From contig OY969772.1 in NCBI GenBank assembly GCA_963702935.1, forward strand, positions 2,604,001-2,668,000: a stretch of DNA of 64,000 bases, in the 5' to 3' direction. The position numbers and the translations under genes are program-made. A model generated the notes under the pieces. It did no database searches. It worked only from the letters and a program-made list of their open reading frames with translations, and was not told the origin of the DNA. Source of the DNA: DAOTWA01 sp963702935. GTDB taxonomy: Bacteria > Chloroflexota > Anaerolineae > Anaerolineales > Anaerolineaceae. Shown here one piece after another: positions 43,043-50,148 of this stretch; the stretch's first letter is position 1; every line of letters begins with the position of its first letter.

Positions 43043-43639
43043 TTATCCTTCCCCGTCCAAACGCACGATCTCGCCCGCCACTTCCCCGCCGGGGAAGATG
43101 CGCAGCAAGCCCACCGTCGGGGATTTCCAGCCGGGCAGGCTGATGACCCCCGCCGCGCCCGGGTTGAAGAGCAGGCGCCCGGCGACCCACAGGTTGGCCG
43201 GGCGGTGGGTGTGCCCGTAGACGATCACGCGCGCCCCCGGGTAGGCTTTGAGCAGCGGGCGCTGGTAACGCTCCGCGCGGTAGCCCCTCAAAAGATATTG
43301 GAATTTATCGAAGAGATAGCGGCTCCAGCCGCCGTGCCCGTGGGCCAGCACGACCTGCACGCCGGCGAATTCCAGGCGCGCCTGCATGGGCAGCGAGCCG
43401 CGCAGCAGCCAGTCCCGGTTGCCGAGCACGGCCGTCACCGGCGCGACCCGGCCCAGCTCTGCCAGCACGGCCGGCGTGGAGATGTCCCCCGCGTGCAGGA
43501 TGGCGGTCACCCCGGCTTCCTGGAAGAGAGGCATCACCCGGGGGTGCAGCCGGCGCGCCCGGTCGGGAACGTGCGTGTCGGAGATCACTCCCAGGGTGAC
43601 CAGGGGAGCCGCATTTGGGGGGAGAGGGGGAGAAGCCAT
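43043..43639 (-). CDS. YfcE/MJ0936-type metallophosphoesterase
   Basis: About 198 residues. All five metal-binding blocks are present: GVISDTHVPD, LHAGDI, VLGNRDW, VLAHGHGGW and VYGHTHRP. The family contains phosphodiesterases with two divalent metals. The ATG at 43639 is chosen because the sequence upstream is low-complexity; it lacks a good ribosome-binding site, and a TTG at 43681 is an alternative. Confidence 0.9.
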   Translation of the reverse strand: MASPPLPPNAAPLVTLGVISDTHVPDRARRLHPRVMPLFQEAGVTAILHAGDISTPAVLAELGRVAPVTAVLGNRDWLLRGSLPMQARLEFAGVQVVLAHGHGGWSRYLFDKFQYLLRGYRAERYQRPLLKAYPGARVIVYGHTHRPANLWVAGRLLFNPGAAGVISLPGWKSPTVGLLRIFPGGEVAGEIVRLDGEG

Positions 43640-43793
43640 CAAGGTTGGGTTGGCCGGAGAGGAAGATACGGGTACAGGCAACCGATTTTATCATACATTT
43701 CGATCCTCTATGAAAGTCCCCCTCTCCGTAAACCGGTGAGGGGGACTTGAGGGGTTGAGGTCTCATCGCCTGCGGCGACGGCTTAGAAGCCCG

Positions 43794-44792
43794 CTACATA
43801 TCCTTGTAATAAGCGATGGTGCGCTGCACGGCGCGAAAGCTGAGGCGATTGTACAGGCGCAGTGCGCCGGTCAGGTTTTCTGTGTCCACGAACAGGCCGG
43901 CGTACTCCATGCCGTTGGTCTTGAACGAGCTCATGCTGCGGTCGAGCAGGCTGGCGGCCAGCCCGCGCCCGCGCCAGGAACGGCGCACCGCCAGGCTATC
44001 GATCCAGCCCTCTCGCAGGCCCTGGCGGGCATTGTCTTCGGTATGCACCTGGCACAGGCAAGCGCCCGCCACCTGTTCTCCATCCAGGGCCACGAAGGAC
44101 AGCTCCGGATGGAAAGTGCTCGCATGGGTGAAATGCAGCGCCCACCTCTCCGCCGAGAGCGGCTCGGAGCCCCAATGGTCCCGGAAGGCTTCGTTGGTGG
44201 CCTCGCGCACGGCTTCGTCCAGCTCGAGCGTCCAGTTGACCAGGCGCAGCCCCGTGGGAACGGGTTGTGCGGGGCTCGCCAGGCTCAAATCGCGGCGCAT
44301 CTTGAAGTAATAGCGTCGCGCTTCGAAGCCATGCTGCTCGAACAAATGGATGCGATCGGCGGCGGTGGAAGGCGCGTTGACTTGCAGCCGGCGGGGCAGC
44401 TCATCCTGATAGCCGGACAGGCGCTGGATACCGCGGCGCTCGAGCCAGCGCAGCATGGCGCTCCCCAGGCCGCGCCGGCGGTGCTGCGGATGCACTCCAC
44501 CCCACAGGAAGGCGCGGCGTTGCCTCTCGGCCTGCGGGTCGAGGAAGACCCAGCCCAGGGCCGCCACCTGCCCCTCTGGAGTCACGGCGATCAGCGTGTC
44601 CGTCTCGGAGCTGGAGGCCGGATCGTCGAAGTCTCGCTGGATTTCGTCCGGCTCGCCGGCGTAAGTCGTGTCGTCGGCAGCGTCCATGTCGATGGAATAG
44701 CGGTAGAGGGCCGGCGCGTCTTCGCGCCTGGCCGCCCGCCAGGTGTAATCCGTTAGCAACGGTAAGGTAAGGGTTGGTTGTATGGTCGTCAT
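43794..44792 (-). CDS. Tandem-domain GNAT acetyltransferase
   Basis: 332 residues from ATG at 44792 (MTTIQPTLTLPLLTDY) behind GGAG. Two GNAT domains: the first with GGVHPQHRRRGLGSAMLRWL, the second with LAVRRSWRGRGLAASLLD and FVDTENLTGALRLYNRLSF, both carrying the acetyl-CoA-binding Q/RxxGxG/A pattern. This mycothiol-synthase-like double-GNAT layout does not by itself define a substrate. It lies 87 bp after the ABC permease gene and may belong to the same transcript. Confidence 0.88.
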   Translation of the reverse strand: MTTIQPTLTLPLLTDYTWRAARREDAPALYRYSIDMDAADDTTYAGEPDEIQRDFDDPASSSETDTLIAVTPEGQVAALGWVFLDPQAERQRRAFLWGGVHPQHRRRGLGSAMLRWLERRGIQRLSGYQDELPRRLQVNAPSTAADRIHLFEQHGFEARRYYFKMRRDLSLASPAQPVPTGLRLVNWTLELDEAVREATNEAFRDHWGSEPLSAERWALHFTHASTFHPELSFVALDGEQVAGACLCQVHTEDNARQGLREGWIDSLAVRRSWRGRGLAASLLDRSMSSFKTNGMEYAGLFVDTENLTGALRLYNRLSFRAVQRTIAYYKDM

Positions 44793-44879
44793 ACGATTCT
44801 CCGATCTGCCAGGGTAGAGGGGTGAGCGCTGTCGCTTTTCTCTGATTTCCATTCTCTACTCTCTATTTTCTATTCTCAT

Positions 44880-45708
44880 CTATCCATTCCGGTGCAATTT
44901 GCCCGTGCGCTTGGCGTAGCGCTCGGCCCGCCCGAAGATCCACAAGCCGGCCGGGATGAGCAGGGAGCCCATTAACAGCACCGGCCAGACGTAGGCCCAC
45001 AACTGCGCTGTCGGCAACCCTTCCAGCAAGGCCCGGCGGGTGCCGGTCAGCACGTAGGTAGCCGGGCTGAACACGGCGATCTTTTGCAGGGCCCCCGGCA
45101 GTACGTCCACCGGATAATACACGCCCGAGACCAGCAACAGCAGGGCGATGAACACGTGCGTCATCTGCTCGCCGCGCTCCGGGAAGAGCAGCGGCAGCAC
45201 CGAGGCCATAATGCCGATGCCGATGAACGAGAAGCTCCCGGCGATCAGCATCAGCGTTCCGCCCAACAGGTTGGCCTGGCTCAGGTCGAGGTTGAACATG
45301 AGGGTGGTGACCAGCAGGATGACGCCCGTGAAGAACAGGCTGTAGCTGACTGCGAAGAAGGTCTGCCCGCTCATGTGTGTGACGCGCCGCACCGGCGCCA
45401 TGAGGGTGTATTCGATGGTGCCCTCCCAGCGCTCGATGCCGATCAGGTTGGTGATCCAGTAGAAGATGGTGGACAAATAGCGCCACACCAGCGTGCCGAT
45501 CAACAGGTACAGCACCAGGTAGCGTCCGCTTTGAGGCGAAGCGCCGCCAATTTTTTCCATGCCCAGGCCGATAAAGCTCACCGAGAGGCTCTCGGCGATG
45601 GAATACACCATCCAGACCAGCTCCCATGACCAGTAACGCTTGATCAGGTTCAGGTTGCGCTCGACAAAGGCATAAGATGCCCGAAATCTGGGTAACAACG
45701 GTTGACAT
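44880..45708 (-). CDS. ABC-2 type permease, one-base frameshift near 45681
   Basis: About 275 residues. The natural start is ATG at 45708, directly behind GGAGGT (STVVTQIS...), but the downstream protein (YAFVERNLNLIKRYWSWELV) is in another frame; removing one of three G bases (complement of 45680-45682) joins them, and the span is a multiple of three plus one. Six hydrophobic segments and an ABC-2 signature loop (RWEGTIEYTLMAPV) identify the exporter permease. Works with the ATPase at 46860-47753. Confidence 0.88.
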
Positions 45709-45721
45709 TTGACCTCCGATT

Positions 45722-46282
45722 TTAGGGCGCGGCTTGCGTGGCTTCCCATTCGCTGCGCAAGATGCCCATGTAGACCACGTCCCAGCGCCGTCCGGCGCGC
45801 TTCATCCATTGGTGGGTGCGGCCTTCCTCGCGAAAGCCGGCTTTTTCGTAGCAGCGGATGGCGCGCGGGTTGTACTCGAAGACGGTCAGGGACACGCGAT
45901 GCAGGTTGAGCTGGCAAAAGCCGTAGCTCAAGATCACCCGCATGGCGTCTGTCCCGTAACCCTTTCCCCAGTAATCTCGTTCGCCGATGCCGATGCCGAC
46001 CCAGGCGTTGCCGGCGATGCGGTCGATGCCGTCCAGGCCGATGTCGCCGATCAGACGATCCTCCTCCAGGGTGTAGATGGAGAAGGGATAAGCGTTCGGG
46101 GATTTCAAGTCCTCCTCGGTCCAGCTCTTGATCTGCTCGGCTGAGAAGGGGCGGGCCGGGCCGCCGCCCGCCAGGCGCAGAAACTGGCTGTCGCGGCCCC
46201 AGCGGGAAGAGACCGGGCCGACCTTTTCGGGGTCGGGCACCGCCAGGCGCACCAGCTTTCCGGTCAAGACGTTTGTATTCAT
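45722..46282 (-). CDS. GNAT acetyltransferase (RimJ/RimL type)
   Basis: 186 residues from ATG at 46282, overlapping the stop of the preceding GNAT gene by 4 bp. IGDIGLDGIDRIAGNAWVGIGIGERDYWGKGYGTDAMRVIL has the acetyl-CoA pattern, and LNLHRVSLTVFEYNPRAIRCYEKAGFREEG the C-terminal RimJ-like pattern. The raw open frame extends upstream through other genes; that extension is not coding. Substrate unknown; its setting inside an exporter operon suggests a small-molecule or protein modification tied to resistance. Confidence 0.9.
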   Translation of the reverse strand: MNTNVLTGKLVRLAVPDPEKVGPVSSRWGRDSQFLRLAGGGPARPFSAEQIKSWTEEDLKSPNAYPFSIYTLEEDRLIGDIGLDGIDRIAGNAWVGIGIGERDYWGKGYGTDAMRVILSYGFCQLNLHRVSLTVFEYNPRAIRCYEKAGFREEGRTHQWMKRAGRRWDVVYMGILRSEWEATQAAP

Positions 46283-46863
46283 CGTTCTACCTCCTCCAGG
46301 GGAGTATTCCACTTGCTTTGCGTCAGGCAATAACCCAACAGGTCCCAACGGCGGCCGGCGTAATAGCTCCGCTCCCTTTGCCGCACTTCCAGGGTAAAGC
46401 CCAAATCTTCCAGGACTTCGATCTGGCCGCGACGGTAAGCGGGCGCCCAGGCGCGCACCGAAAACAGCCCCAGCTCGTCGAAAGCGTAATCCAGCGCGAG
46501 CCGGTGCATTTCTTTCAGATAGGCGGCGAAGGCCTCGGGATCGCCGACGCCGGCCTCCAGCGCGCCGTCGCCGTTGACCCAATAGATGTGGTGGATGCGC
46601 ACGAAGCCGATCAGGCGATCGTCTTCCCGCAGGCGCGCGGCGAAGCAGAAAGCGCGGTTCTTTTCGGTGTCTTCCTTCTCTTGCGCCTGGCGCAGCTCTT
46701 TGACCTCCTTGGGCAGCAGAGGGCGCAGGGGTTCTTCGCGTAGCAGGCCGGCGTATTCCAGATTGTAGGACCAGGCCGCTTCGATCTCCGGGTCTTTCTC
46801 CAGGTCGAACGCGGTCAGGCATACGGCTTGTCCTTGAAATAATGGGGCATCGATCTCGTTCAT
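46279..46863 (-). CDS. GNAT-like acetyltransferase
   Basis: 194 residues from ATG at 46863, overlapping the ABC ATPase stop (ATGA). RLIGFVRIHHIYWVNGDGALEAGVGDPE and LDYAFDELGLFSVRAWAPAYRRGQIEVLEDLGFTLEVRQRE give the RimL-like fold; the canonical R/QxxGxG/A loop is degenerate. Second gene in the attenuated operon. Confidence 0.85.
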   Translation of the reverse strand: MNEIDAPLFQGQAVCLTAFDLEKDPEIEAAWSYNLEYAGLLREEPLRPLLPKEVKELRQAQEKEDTEKNRAFCFAARLREDDRLIGFVRIHHIYWVNGDGALEAGVGDPEAFAAYLKEMHRLALDYAFDELGLFSVRAWAPAYRRGQIEVLEDLGFTLEVRQRERSYYAGRRWDLLGYCLTQSKWNTPLEEVER

Positions 46864-47753
46864 GCTTCTTCCTCCTCTTCTTCGTCCTTGTTAGCGAGCT
46901 TCTTTCCGGTCAGTTCCAGGAAGACGTCTTCCAGGGTCGTGTCTCGCCCGTCTGCCGCCGCGATGAGAGTTTTGAGCTTTTCCGGGGTGTCCAGGGCCAC
47001 GACCTTGCCGCTGTCCATGATGGCGATGCGGTCGCACAGCGTCTCGGCCTCGACCATATCGTGGGTGGTCAGCAGGATGGTGGCGCCGTGCTCCTGGCGC
47101 AGCTCGCACACCACCGCCTGGACTTCGCGCTTGGAGCGCGGATCCAGCCCGGTGGTAGGCTCGTCCAGCAGGAGCAGGCGCGGGTGGGAAAGCAGCGCGC
47201 GGGCGATGGCGACCTTTTGCTGCATTCCCCGCGACATCTCTTCCATGGGGCTGTAGATAGAACGCTTCTCCAGTCCCAGGCGGGTGAGGATCTCTACCAC
47301 CTGGCGGCGAGTGTCTTTGCCGGCCATGCCGTACAGGCGCGCTCCGTAGAGCAGGTTCTCCATGGGGGAGAGCTTTTTGAAGAACGAGGCTTCCACGCTG
47401 ACACGGTTGATCAGGCGCTGCACCTGCATGGGCTGGCGTACCACGTCGTAGCCGAAGACGGTCACCTGGCCGTGGTCGGGCAGCAGCAGGGTGGAGATGA
47501 GGCGGATCAGCGTAGATTTTCCACCTCCGTTGGGTCCCAGAACGCCGAAGATCTCGCCCTCGTGCACGTTGAAGGACACCCGGTTGACCGCCACGACCAC
47601 GCTCTTGTTGTGACCATTGGCGGAGCCAGGATGGCCATTAGGACCGTGCGAGCCGTTCCTGGCGCTGCCGTTGTGGAACATGCGCTTCCAGAAAGGCTCG
47701 CCGGGCTTGCCAAATTGTTTGAAAACTTCGTTTACGATGATTGCTTCGGACAT
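46860..47753 (-). CDS. ABC transporter ATPase (drug-exporter type)
   Basis: 297 residues from ATG at 47753 behind GAGGAAG. Walker A GPNGGGKST, Q-loop region, signature MSRGMQQKVAIARALL, Walker B LLLLDEPTTGLD and H-loop LLTTHDM. An unusual Gly/Asn/His-rich insertion (about residues 20-47) follows the first strand. DrrA/NatA-like export ATPase. First full gene after the attenuator leader; the permease is three genes downstream. Confidence 0.94.
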   Translation of the reverse strand: MSEAIIVNEVFKQFGKPGEPFWKRMFHNGSARNGSHGPNGHPGSANGHNKSVVVAVNRVSFNVHEGEIFGVLGPNGGGKSTLIRLISTLLLPDHGQVTVFGYDVVRQPMQVQRLINRVSVEASFFKKLSPMENLLYGARLYGMAGKDTRRQVVEILTRLGLEKRSIYSPMEEMSRGMQQKVAIARALLSHPRLLLLDEPTTGLDPRSKREVQAVVCELRQEHGATILLTTHDMVEAETLCDRIAIMDSGKVVALDTPEKLKTLIAAADGRDTTLEDVFLELTGKKLANKDEEEEEEA

Positions 47754-47791
47754 CTTTACTTCCTCCTCGGGCCGGTGGATGAGTCCGGCGG

Positions 47792-47827
47792 AAAAATAAA
47801 AGGCCACAGAACAGGTCCGTGGCCTTT
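47792..47827 (-). terminator. Attenuator: intrinsic terminator in the leader of the ABC/GNAT operon
   Basis: On the minus strand AAAGGCCAC (complement of 47819-47827) pairs with GTGGCCTTT (complement of 47799-47807), followed by TATTTTT. It lies about 40 bp before the ATPase ATG, inside the operon leader, so it would stop transcription before the first gene unless prevented. Confidence 0.8.
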
Positions 47828-47855
47828 GTGGGGAAGGGGGGCGATTAAAACAAAT

Positions 47856-47888
47856 CGGCCACGGGATCTGGAGTGTCACCCGTGGCCG
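47856..47888 (-). promoter_or_regulatory. Leader hairpin competing with the antiterminator
   Basis: CGGCCACGGG pairs with CCCGTGGCCG, a perfect 10-bp stem. Its second arm can instead pair with GGCCACGG of the terminator stem (8 bp perfect), which would block the terminator. The two structures are therefore mutually exclusive. It starts about 20 nt after the stop codon of the leader ORF. Confidence 0.75.
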
Positions 47889-47908
47889 CTATAAGCTCGA
47901 AATTCGTT

Positions 47909-48010
47909 CTAGCGATGAATAGGCGCACTCCGAGAAGGCATTTCAACACCGCCGCTGGCATCGACGGCGTGAAGCCGGATGGTGCAGATGAACGCGGGAT
48001 AAACCTTCAT
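47909..48010 (-). CDS. Leader peptide (33 residues) of the ABC/GNAT operon
   Basis: ATG at 48010 is preceded by AAAGGA at 9-10 nt and begins about 33 nt after the predicted transcription start. It starts MKVYPAFICTIRLHAVDA and ends PIHR followed by TAG. The stop codon lies in a small stem (CGCTA/TAGCG) next to the 47856-47888 hairpin. A ribosome stalled late in this ORF could free the antiterminator. Leader ORFs of this kind precede many ribosome-drug resistance genes. Translation itself is inferred. Confidence 0.65.
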   Translation of the reverse strand: MKVYPAFICTIRLHAVDASGGVEMPSRSAPIHR

Positions 48011-48049
48011 CCAGTACGGTCCTTTCTTCGCAGGATTAATTACGGCCCT

Positions 48050-48079
48050 AGTGTAACATAGGCGTGGCGCGCGTGTCAA
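48050..48079 (-). promoter_or_regulatory. Promoter of the attenuated ABC/GNAT operon
   Basis: On the minus strand TTGACA (complement of 48074-48079), 18-bp spacer, TACACT (complement of 48050-48055). The -35 box is perfect. Start of transcription near 48043. Confidence 0.75.
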
Positions 48080-48096
48080 GCATGAAATTGTGGAGA

Positions 48097-49491
48097 TTAA
48101 GGAGCGCATTTTCCGAATATTTCCAGATTGGCGCCGGTCTGCACCGCCAGGTAGCTTCCGTCCGGCGAGAAGGCAGCCGGGCCGGCGCTGGCGCCGCCCA
48201 GGTCTAACTGATAACAACTCCCCTGGTCCACCACGAGCACCCACAGGTTGCCGTTGCCATCCGGGTAGATCACCTGACTTCCGTCCGGGGACCACATCGG
48301 TTGCAGGGTCTGGAAGGGAGCCAGCAAGTTGGGGGTGAAGTCTACTCCCGCCGCGCCGGCGATGTCGAACAAGGTCACTTTCCCTGTGGAGGCGTCGTAA
48401 ATCCCCACCCCGAGTGGGTTATCCGTGTCGGCGGCCAGCGATCCGTCGAACCAGGTGCCGTCGGCGTTTAGCTTGCTGTCGCCCAGGCTGAGGAAGGCGA
48501 TGCGCCCGCCTTGCGGCGACCAGACGGCGCTGGTGGCCCCCACCAACAGGCGGGACGCCTGGCCGCTGCTCAAATCGTAGGACCACAGCTCGGGCGCTTG
48601 CACGGCGATGTGGGACTTGATGACGAACAAGAAGCTCGAGCTGTCCGGATTCCAGGTGGGGGGGAAGAGGATGCTGCTCCACACCGGGTCGAACACCTTT
48701 TCGCCTTGAAGCCAGGTGATCGTCCCGCCGGAAGCCGGGGCCGCGCCCAACAGGTAGCTGCCGCCCAGGGCGGCGACGGCCGCCTGGCTGTCATTCGGGC
48801 TGATATAGATCTCGGCCGGGCTTTGCAGGTCGGGGAAGAGGGGCGACAGGTCGCCGTTGGAAGGATTCAAATCTTCTAGCTTGCGGCAGCCCGCTCCGCA
48901 GCTCGTATAGATCAGCAGGCGGTTCTGCGCCGGCCAGCCAAGGATGGCCTTGGGGCTGGCAAAGGCGTCGCTGTTGGCCGTGTCCCCGGTCAGGAGGTCG
49001 ATGGTATTGGTGCTGCCCGGCTGGGTCAGCATCAGGGTGTAGACGCTGTCCTCGGCGCGCAGGGCCGTATAAGCGATCGAGGCGCCGTTGGGCGACCAGG
49101 CCAGGTTGCCCGAGGCGTCCGAGGCCACCACCACCGGCTGGTCGAATTTGGGCGCCTTGTCGACCACCACGTCCCCCAGGTACCACGTGGCGGACTTGGA
49201 AGGCTGAAGGATGGCGATCGATTGGCTGTCCGGCGACCAGGCGAAGATGGCTTCCAGGCTGTCTCCGGTCTGTAGCACCGGCAGGCTGGTCAGGGGGCAC
49301 AGCTTTGGCGCCGTGGTCTTCAGATTAGAAGCCCGCGTGGGAGTGGCCGCGGCCATCAGGGTCGCGTCGGCCGGCGTGGTTGGCGTGGGGTGATTCGCGT
49401 CCGTCGCCAGGCCGATTACGCTACACCCGGCGGCAAGCGACAGGAGGATCGCCAGAGCGATCCCCCATAGAGTTTGTCGCAATCTCCTCAT
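48097..49491 (-). CDS. TolB/WD40-like beta-propeller lipoprotein
   Basis: 464 residues from ATG at 49491 (MRRLRQTLWGIALAILLSLAAGC, lipobox LAAGC). After a Thr/Pro-rich linker the sequence has repeated PD40-type strands: IFAWSPDSQSIAIL, NLAWSPNGASIAYT, SAVWSPQGGRIAFLS, QPMWSPDGSQVIYP and AAFSPDGSYLAV. These WSPDG blades form a TolB-like propeller outside the membrane. The partner is unknown. An ATG 7 codons earlier is possible. Confidence 0.88.
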   Translation of the reverse strand: MRRLRQTLWGIALAILLSLAAGCSVIGLATDANHPTPTTPADATLMAAATPTRASNLKTTAPKLCPLTSLPVLQTGDSLEAIFAWSPDSQSIAILQPSKSATWYLGDVVVDKAPKFDQPVVVASDASGNLAWSPNGASIAYTALRAEDSVYTLMLTQPGSTNTIDLLTGDTANSDAFASPKAILGWPAQNRLLIYTSCGAGCRKLEDLNPSNGDLSPLFPDLQSPAEIYISPNDSQAAVAALGGSYLLGAAPASGGTITWLQGEKVFDPVWSSILFPPTWNPDSSSFLFVIKSHIAVQAPELWSYDLSSGQASRLLVGATSAVWSPQGGRIAFLSLGDSKLNADGTWFDGSLAADTDNPLGVGIYDASTGKVTLFDIAGAAGVDFTPNLLAPFQTLQPMWSPDGSQVIYPDGNGNLWVLVVDQGSCYQLDLGGASAGPAAFSPDGSYLAVQTGANLEIFGKCAP

Positions 49492-49620
49492 GAATTTTTC
49501 GTTATACCTCATATTTCGTGATCGTTCCCTGAGGAAGGTAGCTGGTTTCCTGCCTCACTGCTGTCATTATAAAGCAGGCCAGGCCGTGGTGAAAGGGGAG
49601 GTGCGAAGAGAAGGGGTTAA

Positions 49621-49662
49621 TAAAAAAGGGAGGCGGCCTACTAAACAGCGCCGCGCTCCCTT
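49621..49662 (-). terminator. Terminator of the DUF2917 gene
   Basis: On the minus strand AAGGGAG-GCGGC pairs with GCCGCC-TCCCTT, followed by TTTTTTA; it lies directly after the stop of the gene at 49682. Confidence 0.75.
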
Positions 49663-49681
49663 ACGTGAATAGTTCTTGTGG

Positions 49682-49969
49682 TTAGTTCTGCGAGGGCAGC
49701 ACCCTGGCTCTGGAATCGGTCAGCCCCTGGATGAGGACTTTCCCGCCCTTGCGCAGGGTAACGCTCTCTCCCTTGTTGAGCAGATAATCTTGCTCGTCTC
49801 CCTCCTGAGTGACCCACAACACGCCGTCCACGGATACGATCCTGGTGTTGCGGGGCGCCTTCGGGAGGGCAACCAGCTTGTTGCTGGGCAGTTGGATATC
49901 GCTGGACGCCGGGCTAAAGCCCGTGCTTCCGGTTTGGGTGCTATTCACTTTCTGGATTGTAGTTTCCAT
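49682..49969 (-). CDS. DUF2917 family small protein
   Basis: 95 residues. The core reads VSVDGVLWVTQEGDEQDYLLNKGESVTLRKGGKVLIQGL, the cupin-like pattern of DUF2917 (LWVT-EGD--D--L--GE). The ATG at 49969 has GGAGATGG upstream. It is divergent from the MocR-type gene; function unknown. Confidence 0.8.
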   Translation of the reverse strand: METTIQKVNSTQTGSTGFSPASSDIQLPSNKLVALPKAPRNTRIVSVDGVLWVTQEGDEQDYLLNKGESVTLRKGGKVLIQGLTDSRARVLPSQN

Positions 49970-50066
49970 TTCCCATCTCCTGTTCCTTGCACTGATAAAC
50001 GGACGATCTGATCCACTTCCTATTGTAGGAGATTCTGTGTATAATAACAGATGCAGAGAAATCGAG

Positions 50067-50096
50067 ATTGTACCAGAACAGATTTTTGTTTGACAA
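50067..50096 (-). promoter_or_regulatory. Promoter of the DUF2917 gene overlapping a TTTGT-TTG-ACAAA palindrome
   Basis: On the minus strand TTGTCA (complement of 50091-50096), 18 bp, TACAAT (complement of 50067-50072). The -35 box overlaps the palindrome TTTGTTTGACAAA at 50085-50097, a plausible operator. A TATAAT at 50040-50045 on the plus strand may serve the divergent MocR-type gene, with a poor -35. Confidence 0.5.
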
Positions 50097-50148
50097 ACTG
50101 TACTCTATCCCTTGACAGCCAGGTGTGCTCAATCAGCGGAGAGTGGTA

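Noticed and set aside
45722..46822. A 366-codon frame covering two GNAT genes
   Set aside because: Only the part from 46282 has GNAT features and a proper start; the upstream part is out-of-frame translation of the other GNAT gene.
47856..47888. The GGCCACGGG hairpin as a simple terminator of the TolB-like gene
   Set aside because: It has no U-run and lies downstream of a strong promoter and leader ORF on the same strand; the competing pairing with the next hairpin is better explained by attenuation.
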